Shown here one piece after another: positions 33,540 through 42,018 of a DNA stretch of 64,000 nucleotides. The notes below the pieces were generated by a model, which worked only from the letters and a program-made list of their open reading frames with translations, made no database searches and was not told the DNA's origin. The position numbers and the translations under genes are program-made. The DNA comes from Pseudomonas botevensis (GTDB taxonomy: Bacteria; Pseudomonadota; Gammaproteobacteria; Pseudomonadales; Pseudomonadaceae), in the NCBI RefSeq assembly GCF_019145475.1, contig NZ_JAHTKI010000034.1:26222-90221 (forward strand), in the 5' to 3' direction. Each line of letters begins with the position of its first letter. Position 1 is the first letter of the stretch.

Positions 33540-34889
33540 ATGTCCAAGCTGATCACCGACTGGCGCGACCGCGCGACCCACCGCAAGGTCTGGGCGCTCG
33601 CCGCTCCCATGATTCTCTCGAACATTTCCGTGCCGCTGGTGGCGCTGGTCGACAGCACCGTCATTGGCCATCTGCCCCACGCCCATCAACTGGGTGCCGT
33701 GGCGGTCGGCGCCAGCCTGTACACCTTCCTCGCCTGGGCCATGGGTTTTCTGCGCATGGGCACCACCGGTTTCGCGGCCCAAGCGGCCGGGCGCAGTGAT
33801 GGCGCGGCGTTGCGGCAGATTCTGTTGCAGGGGTTGCTGCTGGCGATGGGGCTGGCGTTGCTGCTCGGCCTGTTGGGCGTACCGCTGAGCGGCATCGCAT
33901 TGCACTTCATGCAACCCTCGGCGGAACTCGATCAACTGACCCGCGACTTCTTCCACACCCGCCTGTTCGGACTGCCGGCGGCGCTGGCCAGCTATGCGCT
34001 GGTCGGCTGGTTCCTCGGCACCCAGAACGCCCGGGCGCCGCTGGCGATTCTGTTGAGCACCAACCTGATCAACATCGCCCTCAACCTGTGGTTCGTGATC
34101 GGCCTGGACTGGGGCGTGGTCGGTTCGGCCCGGGCCTCGGTGATCGCCGAATGGAGCGGTGCCCTGCTCGGTCTGTGGATGACCCGCAAGGCTTTGCACG
34201 CCTATCCCGGGCACATCGTCTGGGCCGCGCTGAGGGTCTGGCAGAGCTGGCGGGCGCTGCTGGCGGTCAACCGCGACATTTTCATCCGCAGCCTGGCCCT
34301 GCAATCGGTGTTTTTCCTGATCACCGTGCAGGGTGCACGTCTCGGTGACGCCACGGTCGCGGCCAACGCGCTGCTGCTCAACGGCCTGTTGCTGACCGCC
34401 CACGCCCTCGACGGTCTAGCCCACGCCGTGGAAGCCCTGTGCGGACACGCAATCGGCGCCCGCGACCGGCTGGCCCTGCGCCGTTCGCTGGTGGTGGCCG
34501 GCGGCTGGTCGCTGCTGGCGAGTGTCGGTTTCGCCCTGCTGTTTCTGTGCGCCGGACATCTGTTCATCGAGATGCAGACCGACATCCAGAGCGTGCGCGA
34601 CACCGCGTTCGTTTACCTGCCCTACCTCGCCATGCTGCCGCTGATCGCGGTCTGGAGCTACCTGCTCGACGGCCTGTTCATCGGCGCTACCCGTGCCCGG
34701 GAAATGCGCAACGGCATGCTGCTCACGGTGCTGCTGATGCTGCCGGTCGCCTGGGTGCTGCAGGGATTGGGCAACCATGGCCTGTGGATTTCGTTCCTGT
34801 TGTTCATGGTCTTGCGCAGCCTGACCCTCGGCACCCTGGCCCTGTGGCTGCGACGCAATGACGGCTGGTTCAGCGGCACCGCACACTGA
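33540..34889 (+). CDS. MATE-family efflux transporter (DinF-like)
   Basis: The 449-residue protein has twelve predicted membrane segments in two homologous halves. It starts MSKLITDWRDRATHRKVWALAAPMILSNISVPLVALVDST, typical of the DinF branch of MATE proteins. These use ion gradients to expel cationic organic compounds; the actual substrate cannot be told. AAGGAG precedes the ATG at 33540. It is convergent with the DUF4123 gene, nine bases away. Confidence 0.88.
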   Translation: MSKLITDWRDRATHRKVWALAAPMILSNISVPLVALVDSTVIGHLPHAHQLGAVAVGASLYTFLAWAMGFLRMGTTGFAAQAAGRSDGAALRQILLQGLLLAMGLALLLGLLGVPLSGIALHFMQPSAELDQLTRDFFHTRLFGLPAALASYALVGWFLGTQNARAPLAILLSTNLINIALNLWFVIGLDWGVVGSARASVIAEWSGALLGLWMTRKALHAYPGHIVWAALRVWQSWRALLAVNRDIFIRSLALQSVFFLITVQGARLGDATVAANALLLNGLLLTAHALDGLAHAVEALCGHAIGARDRLALRRSLVVAGGWSLLASVGFALLFLCAGHLFIEMQTDIQSVRDTAFVYLPYLAMLPLIAVWSYLLDGLFIGATRAREMRNGMLLTVLLMLPVAWVLQGLGNHGLWISFLLFMVLRSLTLGTLALWLRRNDGWFSGTAH

Positions 34890-34898
34890 AGCGACGTC

Positions 34899-35693
34899 TC
34901 AGGGTTGATCGCCCTGCCATTGCCGGCGCAGGTGTTCGAGCCGTTCCTGTGGCGTCAGCCCCGCCGGGGGCGGCGCCCATGTGGCGCGCGGATACTGCAG
35001 GCGCAGCCACAGCCAGCCATCGAGCATCGCCCGTTCGCCGAAACCCAGCGCCAGCCCCTGTTGGACATGGGCGGCGAGCACCGGAAAATCCGCCCCCACC
35101 GCCTGACACCAGCGCCAGATGTGCTGATCGAGCAGACAGGCTTGCAGGCGTTCACGCTGGCGTGACGTCAGGCTCTCATCGACCCGCAACGGCTCCACCG
35201 CCAGCCGTGGATTGCGCAGTTGCTGCCAGCCCTGGCTGCCCATTGCCAGATCGGCCCAGGTGCCACCGAACCAGCGCAGCTGCTGGATCGGCCCGAGCCA
35301 GCGGCTCAGTTCACCGGCATCGCAGGCATCGAAGAAATAGCTGGCCGTCTGGCGGTTGTACCAGGTGAGCAAGGCCCGGTGCTGCAAGCCGAACGACACC
35401 GTGAGCATGCGCCGCAGGTGTTCGAGCAAGACCGGCGCCGCAGACTCGCTGCCCAGCAACAAACCGCTCCAGGTCTGGGGATCACGCTGACACAACGCCG
35501 CCAGCGCCGCGTTGCCTTGCAGTTCAATCAGCAACGGCCCTTGCTCGCGCACCGGCTGAAACTCGGTGCCCTCGAACAGCCAGAAACGGCGCACGCCGGC
35601 AAAGCCCCGGTGGAGGGTCATCAGCGCCTGGGGTGCCTGTGGCACATCCAGCAACAGCCACTGCGCGACCGGCTCCGGAGTCGCGGCGCTCAT
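34899..35693 (-). CDS. DUF4123 protein (T6SS effector-loading adaptor type)
   Basis: The 264-residue protein starts at the ATG at 35693, which overlaps the stop of vgrG (ATGA). It has a DUF4123 domain (about residues 10-130, QWLLLDVPQAPQALMTLHRG to LHHL-like segments with LTVSFGLQHRALLTWYNRQTAS). DUF4123 proteins (Tap/TEC) load effectors onto VgrG spikes. Normally an effector gene follows; here the next gene is the convergent MATE transporter, so no cargo is present. Confidence 0.78.
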   Translation of the reverse strand: MSAATPEPVAQWLLLDVPQAPQALMTLHRGFAGVRRFWLFEGTEFQPVREQGPLLIELQGNAALAALCQRDPQTWSGLLLGSESAAPVLLEHLRRMLTVSFGLQHRALLTWYNRQTASYFFDACDAGELSRWLGPIQQLRWFGGTWADLAMGSQGWQQLRNPRLAVEPLRVDESLTSRQRERLQACLLDQHIWRWCQAVGADFPVLAAHVQQGLALGFGERAMLDGWLWLRLQYPRATWAPPPAGLTPQERLEHLRRQWQGDQP

Positions 35694-37030
35694 CGTCCGG
35701 GGCCCGGGTCGACGGCCGCGAGCAACCGGCAACTGCAGGTCGCTGGTGGGCAATGACTGAAACTGCCGCCACCGGGGATCAGGCACAGCAACAGCAATGG
35801 CCCGGCCGATTGCAGGAACACCGGCATCCCTTCGCTGCTCAGCGTCTGCGGCATCGGAACCGGATCATCGTCGTCGACATCCTCCACCGGCACCGGCGTG
35901 CGCAAAACACCGCTGATCATCGGCTGGTCAGGATCGCCCTCAAGGAAACTCACGACCACCTCGACCCCGTCGCCCAGCGCGGACAGCGGTACGTCGGCCA
36001 GTGCCGGTGCCAGCGGCAGCCAGCAATGACTGGGCGCTGCGCCCTCGCCCTGATACAGCCAGTCGAATTGCACCGCCACCGGCCGCGAACGATCGGGCAA
36101 GGGTTCGTCCACCTCGACCACCCAGGCCCGTTGCAGGCTGTGCATCCGAGGACGGACGAGGGGCACGAACGGCACGTCGCCCTGCGTCCCGTCGACCCGG
36201 TTGGCGTAGACCGGCTCACGGCTGTGATCGCCCAGATGCTCGACCCGGGTCACCAGCCAGCCGCGATTGCACTCGCTGAGCGGGTGGCCGGTCAACGGCA
36301 GCCAATGACCGCTGCGCAGGGCCGGCAGATCGGTATCGCCCTCGGCGGTTTGCAGCACCCGCGAAGGTTCGCCCCGCAGACTGCTGCGCACTTCGCCCTG
36401 CACCTGCCAGCGACGTACACCCAGGGCCTCGCCGGCCTCAGCGAACCACACTTCGCCCGACCGAGGCAGACTGGCCGGGTCATCGCCGAACACCAGGCAA
36501 TGGCCGGTACGCCCGTGTTCGAAGCGGTAGTGAATGCGCTCCTGCCCGCACAAGCGCTGGACGAATTGCAGGTCCGACTCGCGGTACTGGGTACAGAACG
36601 TCCGGGCGGGATAGTCGGCCAACAGCTCGAAGCGCAACTGCGGGCCGCTGATTCCGTGTTCTTTCAGCACCTGGGCGAGGATTTGCGGCACCGAGCGCCC
36701 ACTGAACATCCGCTGGCTGAAGCGCAGGTCGAGGCAGCTCAGCCTCGGCCCCAGCCGCACCCGGCACAACCGGAAACACTGGCCATGTTCCTGCTGCACA
36801 AGACTCTGCAATTGCCCATGCACGCCGTTGCCCGGTGGTCCGAAGCGCAGAAATCCCGCGCGGTGCAACAGCCCGGCGAGGTCCAGGTGCGGGTCGTCGA
36901 TCAATACATCGATCTCGAACGCAAAGGGTTCGTTGAGGGCTTCGCTACCGGTAAAGGCCAGGACTTCGAAGGGGGCGGACAGACCCGCTACATCGAGACT
37001 GAACGACGGCTCGTCGGCTGGTTCGAACAT
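35690..37030 (-). CDS. vgrG: Short VgrG-type T6SS spike protein
   Basis: The 446-residue protein begins with the gp27-like domain (FSLDVAGLSAPFEVLAFTGSEALNEPFAFEIDV) and carries the conserved HCLVFGDDPASLP and the gp5 OB-fold region with DRSRPVAVQFDWLYQGEG and VVVSFLEGDPDQPMI. It ends soon after the OB fold, without the long beta-helix needle of full-length VgrG (600 or more residues), and instead has a tail LLLLCLIPGGGSFSHCPPATC. I recall similar tails in other short pseudomonad VgrGs, so this may be natural rather than a frameshift. No other T6SS genes are in the window. Confidence 0.8.
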   Translation of the reverse strand: MFEPADEPSFSLDVAGLSAPFEVLAFTGSEALNEPFAFEIDVLIDDPHLDLAGLLHRAGFLRFGPPGNGVHGQLQSLVQQEHGQCFRLCRVRLGPRLSCLDLRFSQRMFSGRSVPQILAQVLKEHGISGPQLRFELLADYPARTFCTQYRESDLQFVQRLCGQERIHYRFEHGRTGHCLVFGDDPASLPRSGEVWFAEAGEALGVRRWQVQGEVRSSLRGEPSRVLQTAEGDTDLPALRSGHWLPLTGHPLSECNRGWLVTRVEHLGDHSREPVYANRVDGTQGDVPFVPLVRPRMHSLQRAWVVEVDEPLPDRSRPVAVQFDWLYQGEGAAPSHCWLPLAPALADVPLSALGDGVEVVVSFLEGDPDQPMISGVLRTPVPVEDVDDDDPVPMPQTLSSEGMPVFLQSAGPLLLLCLIPGGGSFSHCPPATCSCRLLAAVDPGPGR

Positions 37031-37262
37031 GGGCGTTTCTCTACAGGAGGGGCGGTCGGGGATTCTCGCCGAGAGCCATGGCCGAGTAGAGAGCCGAAGT
37101 ACAACTTAGGAAATGACCTACGCGAAAAGCAGACGACATCACTATGCTGGTCAAGGCGTAGGCCGTTTCGCGAGTAAAAGAAGAGGTTTCGCACCAGGCC
37201 ATCTGAAATGTCCGCGACGGCGGGAACAATTTCAGACAGCCCGGGGCTACAGGGGGATGGTG
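37031..37262. other. Intergenic region between speA and vgrG
   Basis: These 232 bp, more AT-rich than neighbours, hold the promoter of vgrG. They contain an interrupted stem-loop CTGAAAT..CCGC-GACG-GCGG..ATTTCAG (37203-37235) that could end speA transcripts or serve as an operator. No U run follows on either strand. Confidence 0.4.
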
Positions 37263-39176
37263 TCAGGAAGACAGGTAGGAAGAACGGGTCAGGCCCAGGC
37301 GCAACGCATCGAGGAACTGCGTGCGCTCATTGGCGCTGATGCGGGCACTGGCGCACTTGTCGCGGTAGTGAGTCATCAACTCTTCCGGCGACAGGTGCAC
37401 GTAGCGCAGCATGTCTTCGATGGTGTCGTGGGTTTCAATTCCGGCGTGGTACACGCTGCCGTCGGCGTTCTGATAGATGTTCACCGAGTCGGTGTCACCG
37501 AACAGGTTGTGCATGTCGCCGAGGATTTCCTGATAGGCCCCGACCAGGAACACGCCCAGCAGGTAGTCTTCACCCTCGTTCAGGCCGTGTACCGGCAGGC
37601 TGGTTTCGATGCTCTGCTCGTCGACGTACTGGTTGATCTTGCCGTCGGAGTCGCAGGTCAGATCCTGCAGCACCGCGCGACGCAGCGGCTCTTCGTCGAG
37701 ACGGTGCAGCGGGATGATCGGCAGGACCTGATCGATCGCCCAGGTGTCCGGCAGGCTCTGGAACACCGAGAAGTTGCAGATGTACTTGTCGGCCAGTTTG
37801 TCGTTGAGTTCGTCGAGCACCTGACGGTGCGAACGCTGGCGCGCCTTCAGCGAGTTGTGCAGGCGACGGCACACGGCGAAGTAGCACTGCTCGGCCAGGG
37901 CTTTTTCCGCCAAGGTCAGCTTGCCGTCGGCGTACTGCGCGGCGACGTCGCTCATGTAGTGGGTGGCGCGCCAGTAGGTTTCGGTGACCATTTCGATGTC
38001 GGTCGGGCCGAGCAGGTCAACCAGCCACTGCACGGTTTCCGGCAGCGATTCCTTGTTCTCGATCTGCGGCACGTCGTCGTTGTGTTTCTCGACGTCGGTC
38101 ACCTGCACCACCAGCATCGCGTGGTGCGCGGTCAGCGAGCGGCCGCTTTCGGAGAAGATGTGCGGATGCGGCAGGCTCTGCGCGTCGCAGAACTCCTTGA
38201 GCATGCCGACCACGACACCGGCGTAATCGTCCATGTCGTAGTTGATCGAACTGGCGTTGCGCGAGTGGGTGCCGTCGTAGTCGACGCCCAGGCCGCCACC
38301 GACGTCGATGTGATCCACCGGCAGACCCAGGTTGCGCAGCTCGCCGTAGTAACGGATCGCTTCCTTGAAGCCGTGCTGGTAGTCGGCCAGGTTGGCGATC
38401 TGCGAACCCATGTGGAAGTGCAGCAGGCGGATGCCCTGATCCAGGCCGGCAGCGCGGAAGCGCTCGACCACCGACAGTAGTTGCGCCGCCGACAGACCGA
38501 ACTTGGATTTCTCGCCACCGGTGTCCGCCCACTTCGACGACGCCAGCGACGACAGACGCACACGCAGACCGACTTGCGGCTTGACCTTGAGCGAAGCGGC
38601 CTCGTCGATCACCAGTCCGACCTCGGACTCCTTCTCGATCACGATGAACACGTTGTGGCCGAGCTTCTGGCCCATCAGCGCCAGACGGATGAACTCGCGG
38701 TCCTTGTAACCGTTGCAGACGATGGTGCCGCCCTTCGGCGCCAGCGCCAGCACTGCCAGCAGCTCAGGCTTGGAACCGGCTTCCAGACCGATGGAAACAT
38801 TCTGGGTGGCGATGATGTTCTCGATCACCGCTTCTTGCTGGTTGACCTTGATCGGGTACAGCGCGGTGTACTTGCTCTGGTATTCCAGGCGTTCGATGTT
38901 GGCATCGAAAGCGCCGGTCAACTGACGGACGCGGTCTTGCAGGATGTCGGGAAAACGAACCAGCAACGGCAAGGACAAACCGCTTTTGCGCAGTTGGTCG
39001 ACTTGCTCGAACAGGTCGATGGGTGAGCTGCTCGGGCCGTTCGGACGAACTTCGACGCGACCGGCGTCATTGATCGCGAAATACCCGGCCCCCCAATGGC
39101 GAATCCCGTAAACACTGCGGCTGTCCGCAACTGTCCATTGGCTGCCATCGTCTTTGCGTGTGCGTCGTACGGACAT
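37263..39176 (-). CDS. speA: Biosynthetic arginine decarboxylase
   Basis: The 637-residue PLP enzyme of the SpeA family turns arginine into agmatine for polyamine synthesis. Clear marks are the PLP lysine in YTALYPIKVNQQ near residue 100, the glycine-rich segment HIDVGGGLGVDYDGTHS and the substrate-site region near the end (FLVGAYQEILGDMHNLFGD). Length agrees with E. coli SpeA (658). AGGGG six bases before the ATG sets the start. The leader holds a hairpin at 39256-39282. Confidence 0.96.
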   Translation of the reverse strand: MSVRRTRKDDGSQWTVADSRSVYGIRHWGAGYFAINDAGRVEVRPNGPSSSPIDLFEQVDQLRKSGLSLPLLVRFPDILQDRVRQLTGAFDANIERLEYQSKYTALYPIKVNQQEAVIENIIATQNVSIGLEAGSKPELLAVLALAPKGGTIVCNGYKDREFIRLALMGQKLGHNVFIVIEKESEVGLVIDEAASLKVKPQVGLRVRLSSLASSKWADTGGEKSKFGLSAAQLLSVVERFRAAGLDQGIRLLHFHMGSQIANLADYQHGFKEAIRYYGELRNLGLPVDHIDVGGGLGVDYDGTHSRNASSINYDMDDYAGVVVGMLKEFCDAQSLPHPHIFSESGRSLTAHHAMLVVQVTDVEKHNDDVPQIENKESLPETVQWLVDLLGPTDIEMVTETYWRATHYMSDVAAQYADGKLTLAEKALAEQCYFAVCRRLHNSLKARQRSHRQVLDELNDKLADKYICNFSVFQSLPDTWAIDQVLPIIPLHRLDEEPLRRAVLQDLTCDSDGKINQYVDEQSIETSLPVHGLNEGEDYLLGVFLVGAYQEILGDMHNLFGDTDSVNIYQNADGSVYHAGIETHDTIEDMLRYVHLSPEELMTHYRDKCASARISANERTQFLDALRLGLTRSSYLSS

Positions 39177-39310
39177 CGAAGTCCCCTATAAAGAAGTCAT
39201 GGAGCGTCGCCTGACGTTCAGGCCGCCGCAGTCTAAAGAATGAAAATGACGGTTCGTCAGCGGGGCGGTAGACCGCGCTGACCGCGTTGAGTTTAGAAAC
39301 CGGTCATGAA

Positions 39311-39396
39311 CAGGCTCTGTGAAAACCATGGAGACGACACCGAATCTGACGGATTTCAGAACCGGGTCAAGCCATCGGTGGTTTTCACAGAGGCTG
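39311..39396. repeat. Short element with 18-bp terminal inverted repeats
   Basis: CAGGCTCTGTGAAAACCA (39311-39328) and the inverted match at 39379-39396 differ at one position in 18. The 50-bp interior contains a smaller TCTGA/TCAGA hairpin. The right end touches the stop codon of the SUI1 gene. The size and ends resemble a MITE; as RNA it would be a long hairpin at the SUI1 3' end. There is no clear target duplication. Confidence 0.6.
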
Positions 39397-39768
39397 CTAG
39401 CCGCCGGACTTCTTCGCCTTGAAACCGTGCTTGATCAGTTCAGCCAAGAGTAGCTCGACATGATCGCCCTGGATTTCGATGACCCCGTCTTTCAACGCGC
39501 CGCCGGTGCCGCAACGTTTCTTCAACGTTGTCGCCAGCTCTTTGAGCGCGTCTTCGGCCAGGGGCACGCCGGTGATTGTGGTCACCGTCTTGCCGCCACG
39601 GCCCTTGCTCTCGCGACGCACGCGGGCAATGCCGTCACCGGCCGGGATCACGGTTTGTTTGCAGATACAGGCGTCCACCGGCTTGCTGCATTCCGGGCAA
39701 TGACGACCTGCGTCGGTGGAAAATACCAGGCCGCCCAGGGCGGCGAAGGATGCGGCTTTTTTGGCCAC
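39397..39768 (-). CDS. SUI1/eIF1-like translation factor (YciH family)
   Basis: The 123-residue protein has a four-cysteine N-terminal segment (CPECSKPVDACIC) and a SUI1 domain with GRGGKTVTTITGVPL and LKKRCGTGGALKDGVIEIQGDH. Bacterial YciH binds the ribosome like eIF1 and has been linked to start-site fidelity and stress. The GTG at 39768 has GAGAGGA six bases upstream; a TTG two codons earlier sits too close to that site. Confidence 0.87.
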   Translation of the reverse strand: MAKKAASFAALGGLVFSTDAGRHCPECSKPVDACICKQTVIPAGDGIARVRRESKGRGGKTVTTITGVPLAEDALKELATTLKKRCGTGGALKDGVIEIQGDHVELLLAELIKHGFKAKKSGG

Positions 39769-39955
39769 CGGCAATCCTCTCGGGAGGACAAAGACTGATC
39801 GCGACCTTGGGCAAGGTCATCGACCGCGAAGCCCCACTCAGGCAGGGGCAGCGCTACTGCACCGTTTGCGCCTGTAAAGCACGCCGGTACAGCTTGAAAA
39901 GGTCGCGCAGTGTAACGGCAAAAGCGTCGATTGCTAAGTGCCAATCGGCGCCATT

Positions 39956-40513
39956 TTATGAGTTCTTTGCGACGTCGCTCTGTTGCGCCTTGAGATAGCG
40001 TTTCAAGGCCGCCAGAGAGTCCGGGCAATAAGGCTTCTGCTCGATTTCCAGCAGGACCTGATCGACTGGAATGAAGCGTGCCTCGAGCACTTCTTCCGGC
40101 TGCAGGATCAACGGCCCGTCCCACACCGCCGAAAACGCCGAACACCACAGGCGGTTGCCGGTGTCCTCGAAGAAGAAATGGTCATGGGCGGTCAGTTCCA
40201 CGCCGCTCACGCCCAACTCTTCCTCCAGCTCGCGGGCCGCCGACTCGGCGTAGGTTTCGCTGGCCTGCACCATGCCGCCCGCCGCCACGTCCCAATAACC
40301 GGGATAGATCGCCTTGCTCAGGGTGCGCCGGTGTACGCAGAGTTCACCGGCGGAGTTGAACAGCATGATGTAGGTGCCCCGCCCGATCAGCCCGCGCTCA
40401 CGCAGGTCGGAGCGCACCAGGGCGCCGAGCAGGTTGTCCTGCTCGTCGACCCAGGCGATCTGTTCGGCATCCGAAGCGGCGCGGTGCGCCGCTTCCCTGG
40501 CGTTGTCGCTCAT
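39956..40513 (-). CDS. Nudix hydrolase (YfcD-like)
   Basis: The 185-residue protein has the complete Nudix box GGMVQASETYAESAARELEEELG (residues about 90-112: G, E, REL and EE all present). It has an N-terminal extension beginning with WVDEQDNLLGALVRSDLR, typical of the IPP-isomerase-like YfcD group. Substrate unknown. The stop of the upstream DUF2333 gene lies three bases before its ATG, so the two genes are likely co-transcribed. Confidence 0.87.
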   Translation of the reverse strand: MSDNAREAAHRAASDAEQIAWVDEQDNLLGALVRSDLRERGLIGRGTYIMLFNSAGELCVHRRTLSKAIYPGYWDVAAGGMVQASETYAESAARELEEELGVSGVELTAHDHFFFEDTGNRLWCSAFSAVWDGPLILQPEEVLEARFIPVDQVLLEIEQKPYCPDSLAALKRYLKAQQSDVAKNS

Positions 40514-40516
40514 GGC

Positions 40517-41584
40517 TCAGCCCTGGTTGAGCAGTTGGCGCAGATCGATCACTGCGGCGTTGGCCCGGGAAATATAGTTGGCCATCACCAGCGAGTGGTT
40601 GGCCAGGACACCGAAACCGCTGCCGTTGAGGATCATCGGACTCCACACCGGCTCCTGCGAAGCCTCCAGCTCACGAATGATCTGGCGCACGCTGACCGTG
40701 GCGTTCTTCTTCGCCAGCACATCGGCGAAATCCACTTCGATGGCGCGCAACAGGTGCGACAGTGCCCAGGCCTGGCCGCGCGCTTCGTAGAACACGTTGT
40801 CGATCTGCATCCACGGGGTTTCGACGATTTCCTCGTCAACCTGTGGCACTTCACCGACTGCCGGGGTTTCCGTTTTCAGTGCGGTGTTGAGCTTGACCCG
40901 ACCGACGCTGGCCGACAGCCGTTGCGACAGCGAACCCAGACGGGTGCCGACATCGCCCAGCCAGTTGTTGAGGTTGTCGGCGCGGGCGTAGAACAGTGCG
41001 TTTTTCTGCGACGGATCCGACAGACGCGCCTGATAGCGGCTCAGCGAGTTAATGCCTTCCTGATATTCCGATTCACTCGACGGCAGGATCCAGCTCTTGT
41101 TGTCGAAGTTGAAACGCGGCTCGGCCTTGGCCAGATCGGCGTCTTCGGCCGATTGCGATTGCGAACGGGCGAAATCCTTGCGCAAGGCACGGGTCAGGTC
41201 GCGCACCTGGACCAGCACGCCGTATTCCCAGCTCGGCATGTTGTCCATCCACAGGCCCGGCGGGAAGCGGTCGTTGGAAATGTAGCCGCCCGGCTTGTCG
41301 AGCAAGGTGCCGGCGACGGTCTTCAGGGTTTCGACGGTGGTGTAGCCGACCACCATCTGCTTGCCTTCCTTCTCGGCGGCCACCTGGGCGTTCTGCGCCA
41401 CGGGGAACAGCGCAGGTTCCTGGCTCCAGTACCAGCCCAGGCCAATGGTCACCAACAGGTAGAGGCCGATCAATGTCGCCAGCGCGCGGCTGAACAGCAG
41501 ACCGCCGACATAACTGCGGGTGGCCGACTTGGGCTCGGCGGCACGTTCAGGCGCGCTGCCCGCGCGGTTCTTCCAGTCCAGCAT
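40517..41584 (-). CDS. DUF2333 family inner-membrane protein
   Basis: The 355-residue protein has one membrane helix near residues 30-50 (ALATLIGLYLLVTIGLGWYW) and a large periplasmic domain with PGGYISNDRFPPGLWMDNMP and many conserved aromatic residues, matching DUF2333. The function is unknown. AAAGGA precedes the ATG. It is followed at once by the nudix gene. Confidence 0.82.
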   Translation of the reverse strand: MLDWKNRAGSAPERAAEPKSATRSYVGGLLFSRALATLIGLYLLVTIGLGWYWSQEPALFPVAQNAQVAAEKEGKQMVVGYTTVETLKTVAGTLLDKPGGYISNDRFPPGLWMDNMPSWEYGVLVQVRDLTRALRKDFARSQSQSAEDADLAKAEPRFNFDNKSWILPSSESEYQEGINSLSRYQARLSDPSQKNALFYARADNLNNWLGDVGTRLGSLSQRLSASVGRVKLNTALKTETPAVGEVPQVDEEIVETPWMQIDNVFYEARGQAWALSHLLRAIEVDFADVLAKKNATVSVRQIIRELEASQEPVWSPMILNGSGFGVLANHSLVMANYISRANAAVIDLRQLLNQG

Positions 41585-42018
41585 GGCGATATCCTTTCAA
41601 AACTTGGGTTCAACGGTTCGACCACAACCATACAACAACGTGCCTTGGCCCGGCACCCGCGATGATGGATAAGCCGCAAATCGTGCGGGCGAGTGACGCA
41701 TTCGCCGACCCTAAGGGATTCCCCGATGCGCTCTGCCCTACCAACAGCGCTGCCCACCCTCTGAAAACATCGCCGGACTCATTCAGAGCACTTATGTTAA
41801 TGCCACAAAACAATCACTTTCGCGAAGCTTCCAGCATGGCAAGCGCCCGGCTCACGGGGACTTGCCCGACGAGCAAGTCCAAAACAAAACCATCCGGTCA
41901 GAAACTGAATTGTGTCGCACCGCAGATTATTGACGTACGACACTCATATAGGGGAAAAGAGGTGCTAGCATAGAGCCACCAGTCGATCTCAGCATGCACC
42001 CTAACTAGTAGTCAGGAT
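41585..42018. other. 434-bp divergent region between DUF2333 and gcbA
   Basis: No gene is apparent. It includes an 8-bp inverted repeat GGACTTGC-CCGACGA-GCAAGTCC (41858-41880) and an AT-rich stretch before gcbA with TTGACG at about 41929, but no well-spaced -10 box that I would defend. Promoters of both flanking genes must lie here. Confidence 0.5.

Noticed and set aside
35690..35800. Frameshift joining the VgrG end to the DUF4123 frame
   Set aside because: The ATGA overlap is a normal coupling signal, DUF4123 begins with its own domain right after the ATG, and similar short VgrG tails seem familiar in other pseudomonads.
39256..39282. Hairpin in the speA leader as a polyamine riboswitch
   Set aside because: It is a simple GTCAGCG/CGCTGAC stem with no alternative structure or terminator, so nothing supports a ligand-sensing switch.
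41858..41880. Hairpin upstream of gcbA as a terminator
   Set aside because: It lies in a divergent promoter region and has no U run on either strand; at most it is an operator.
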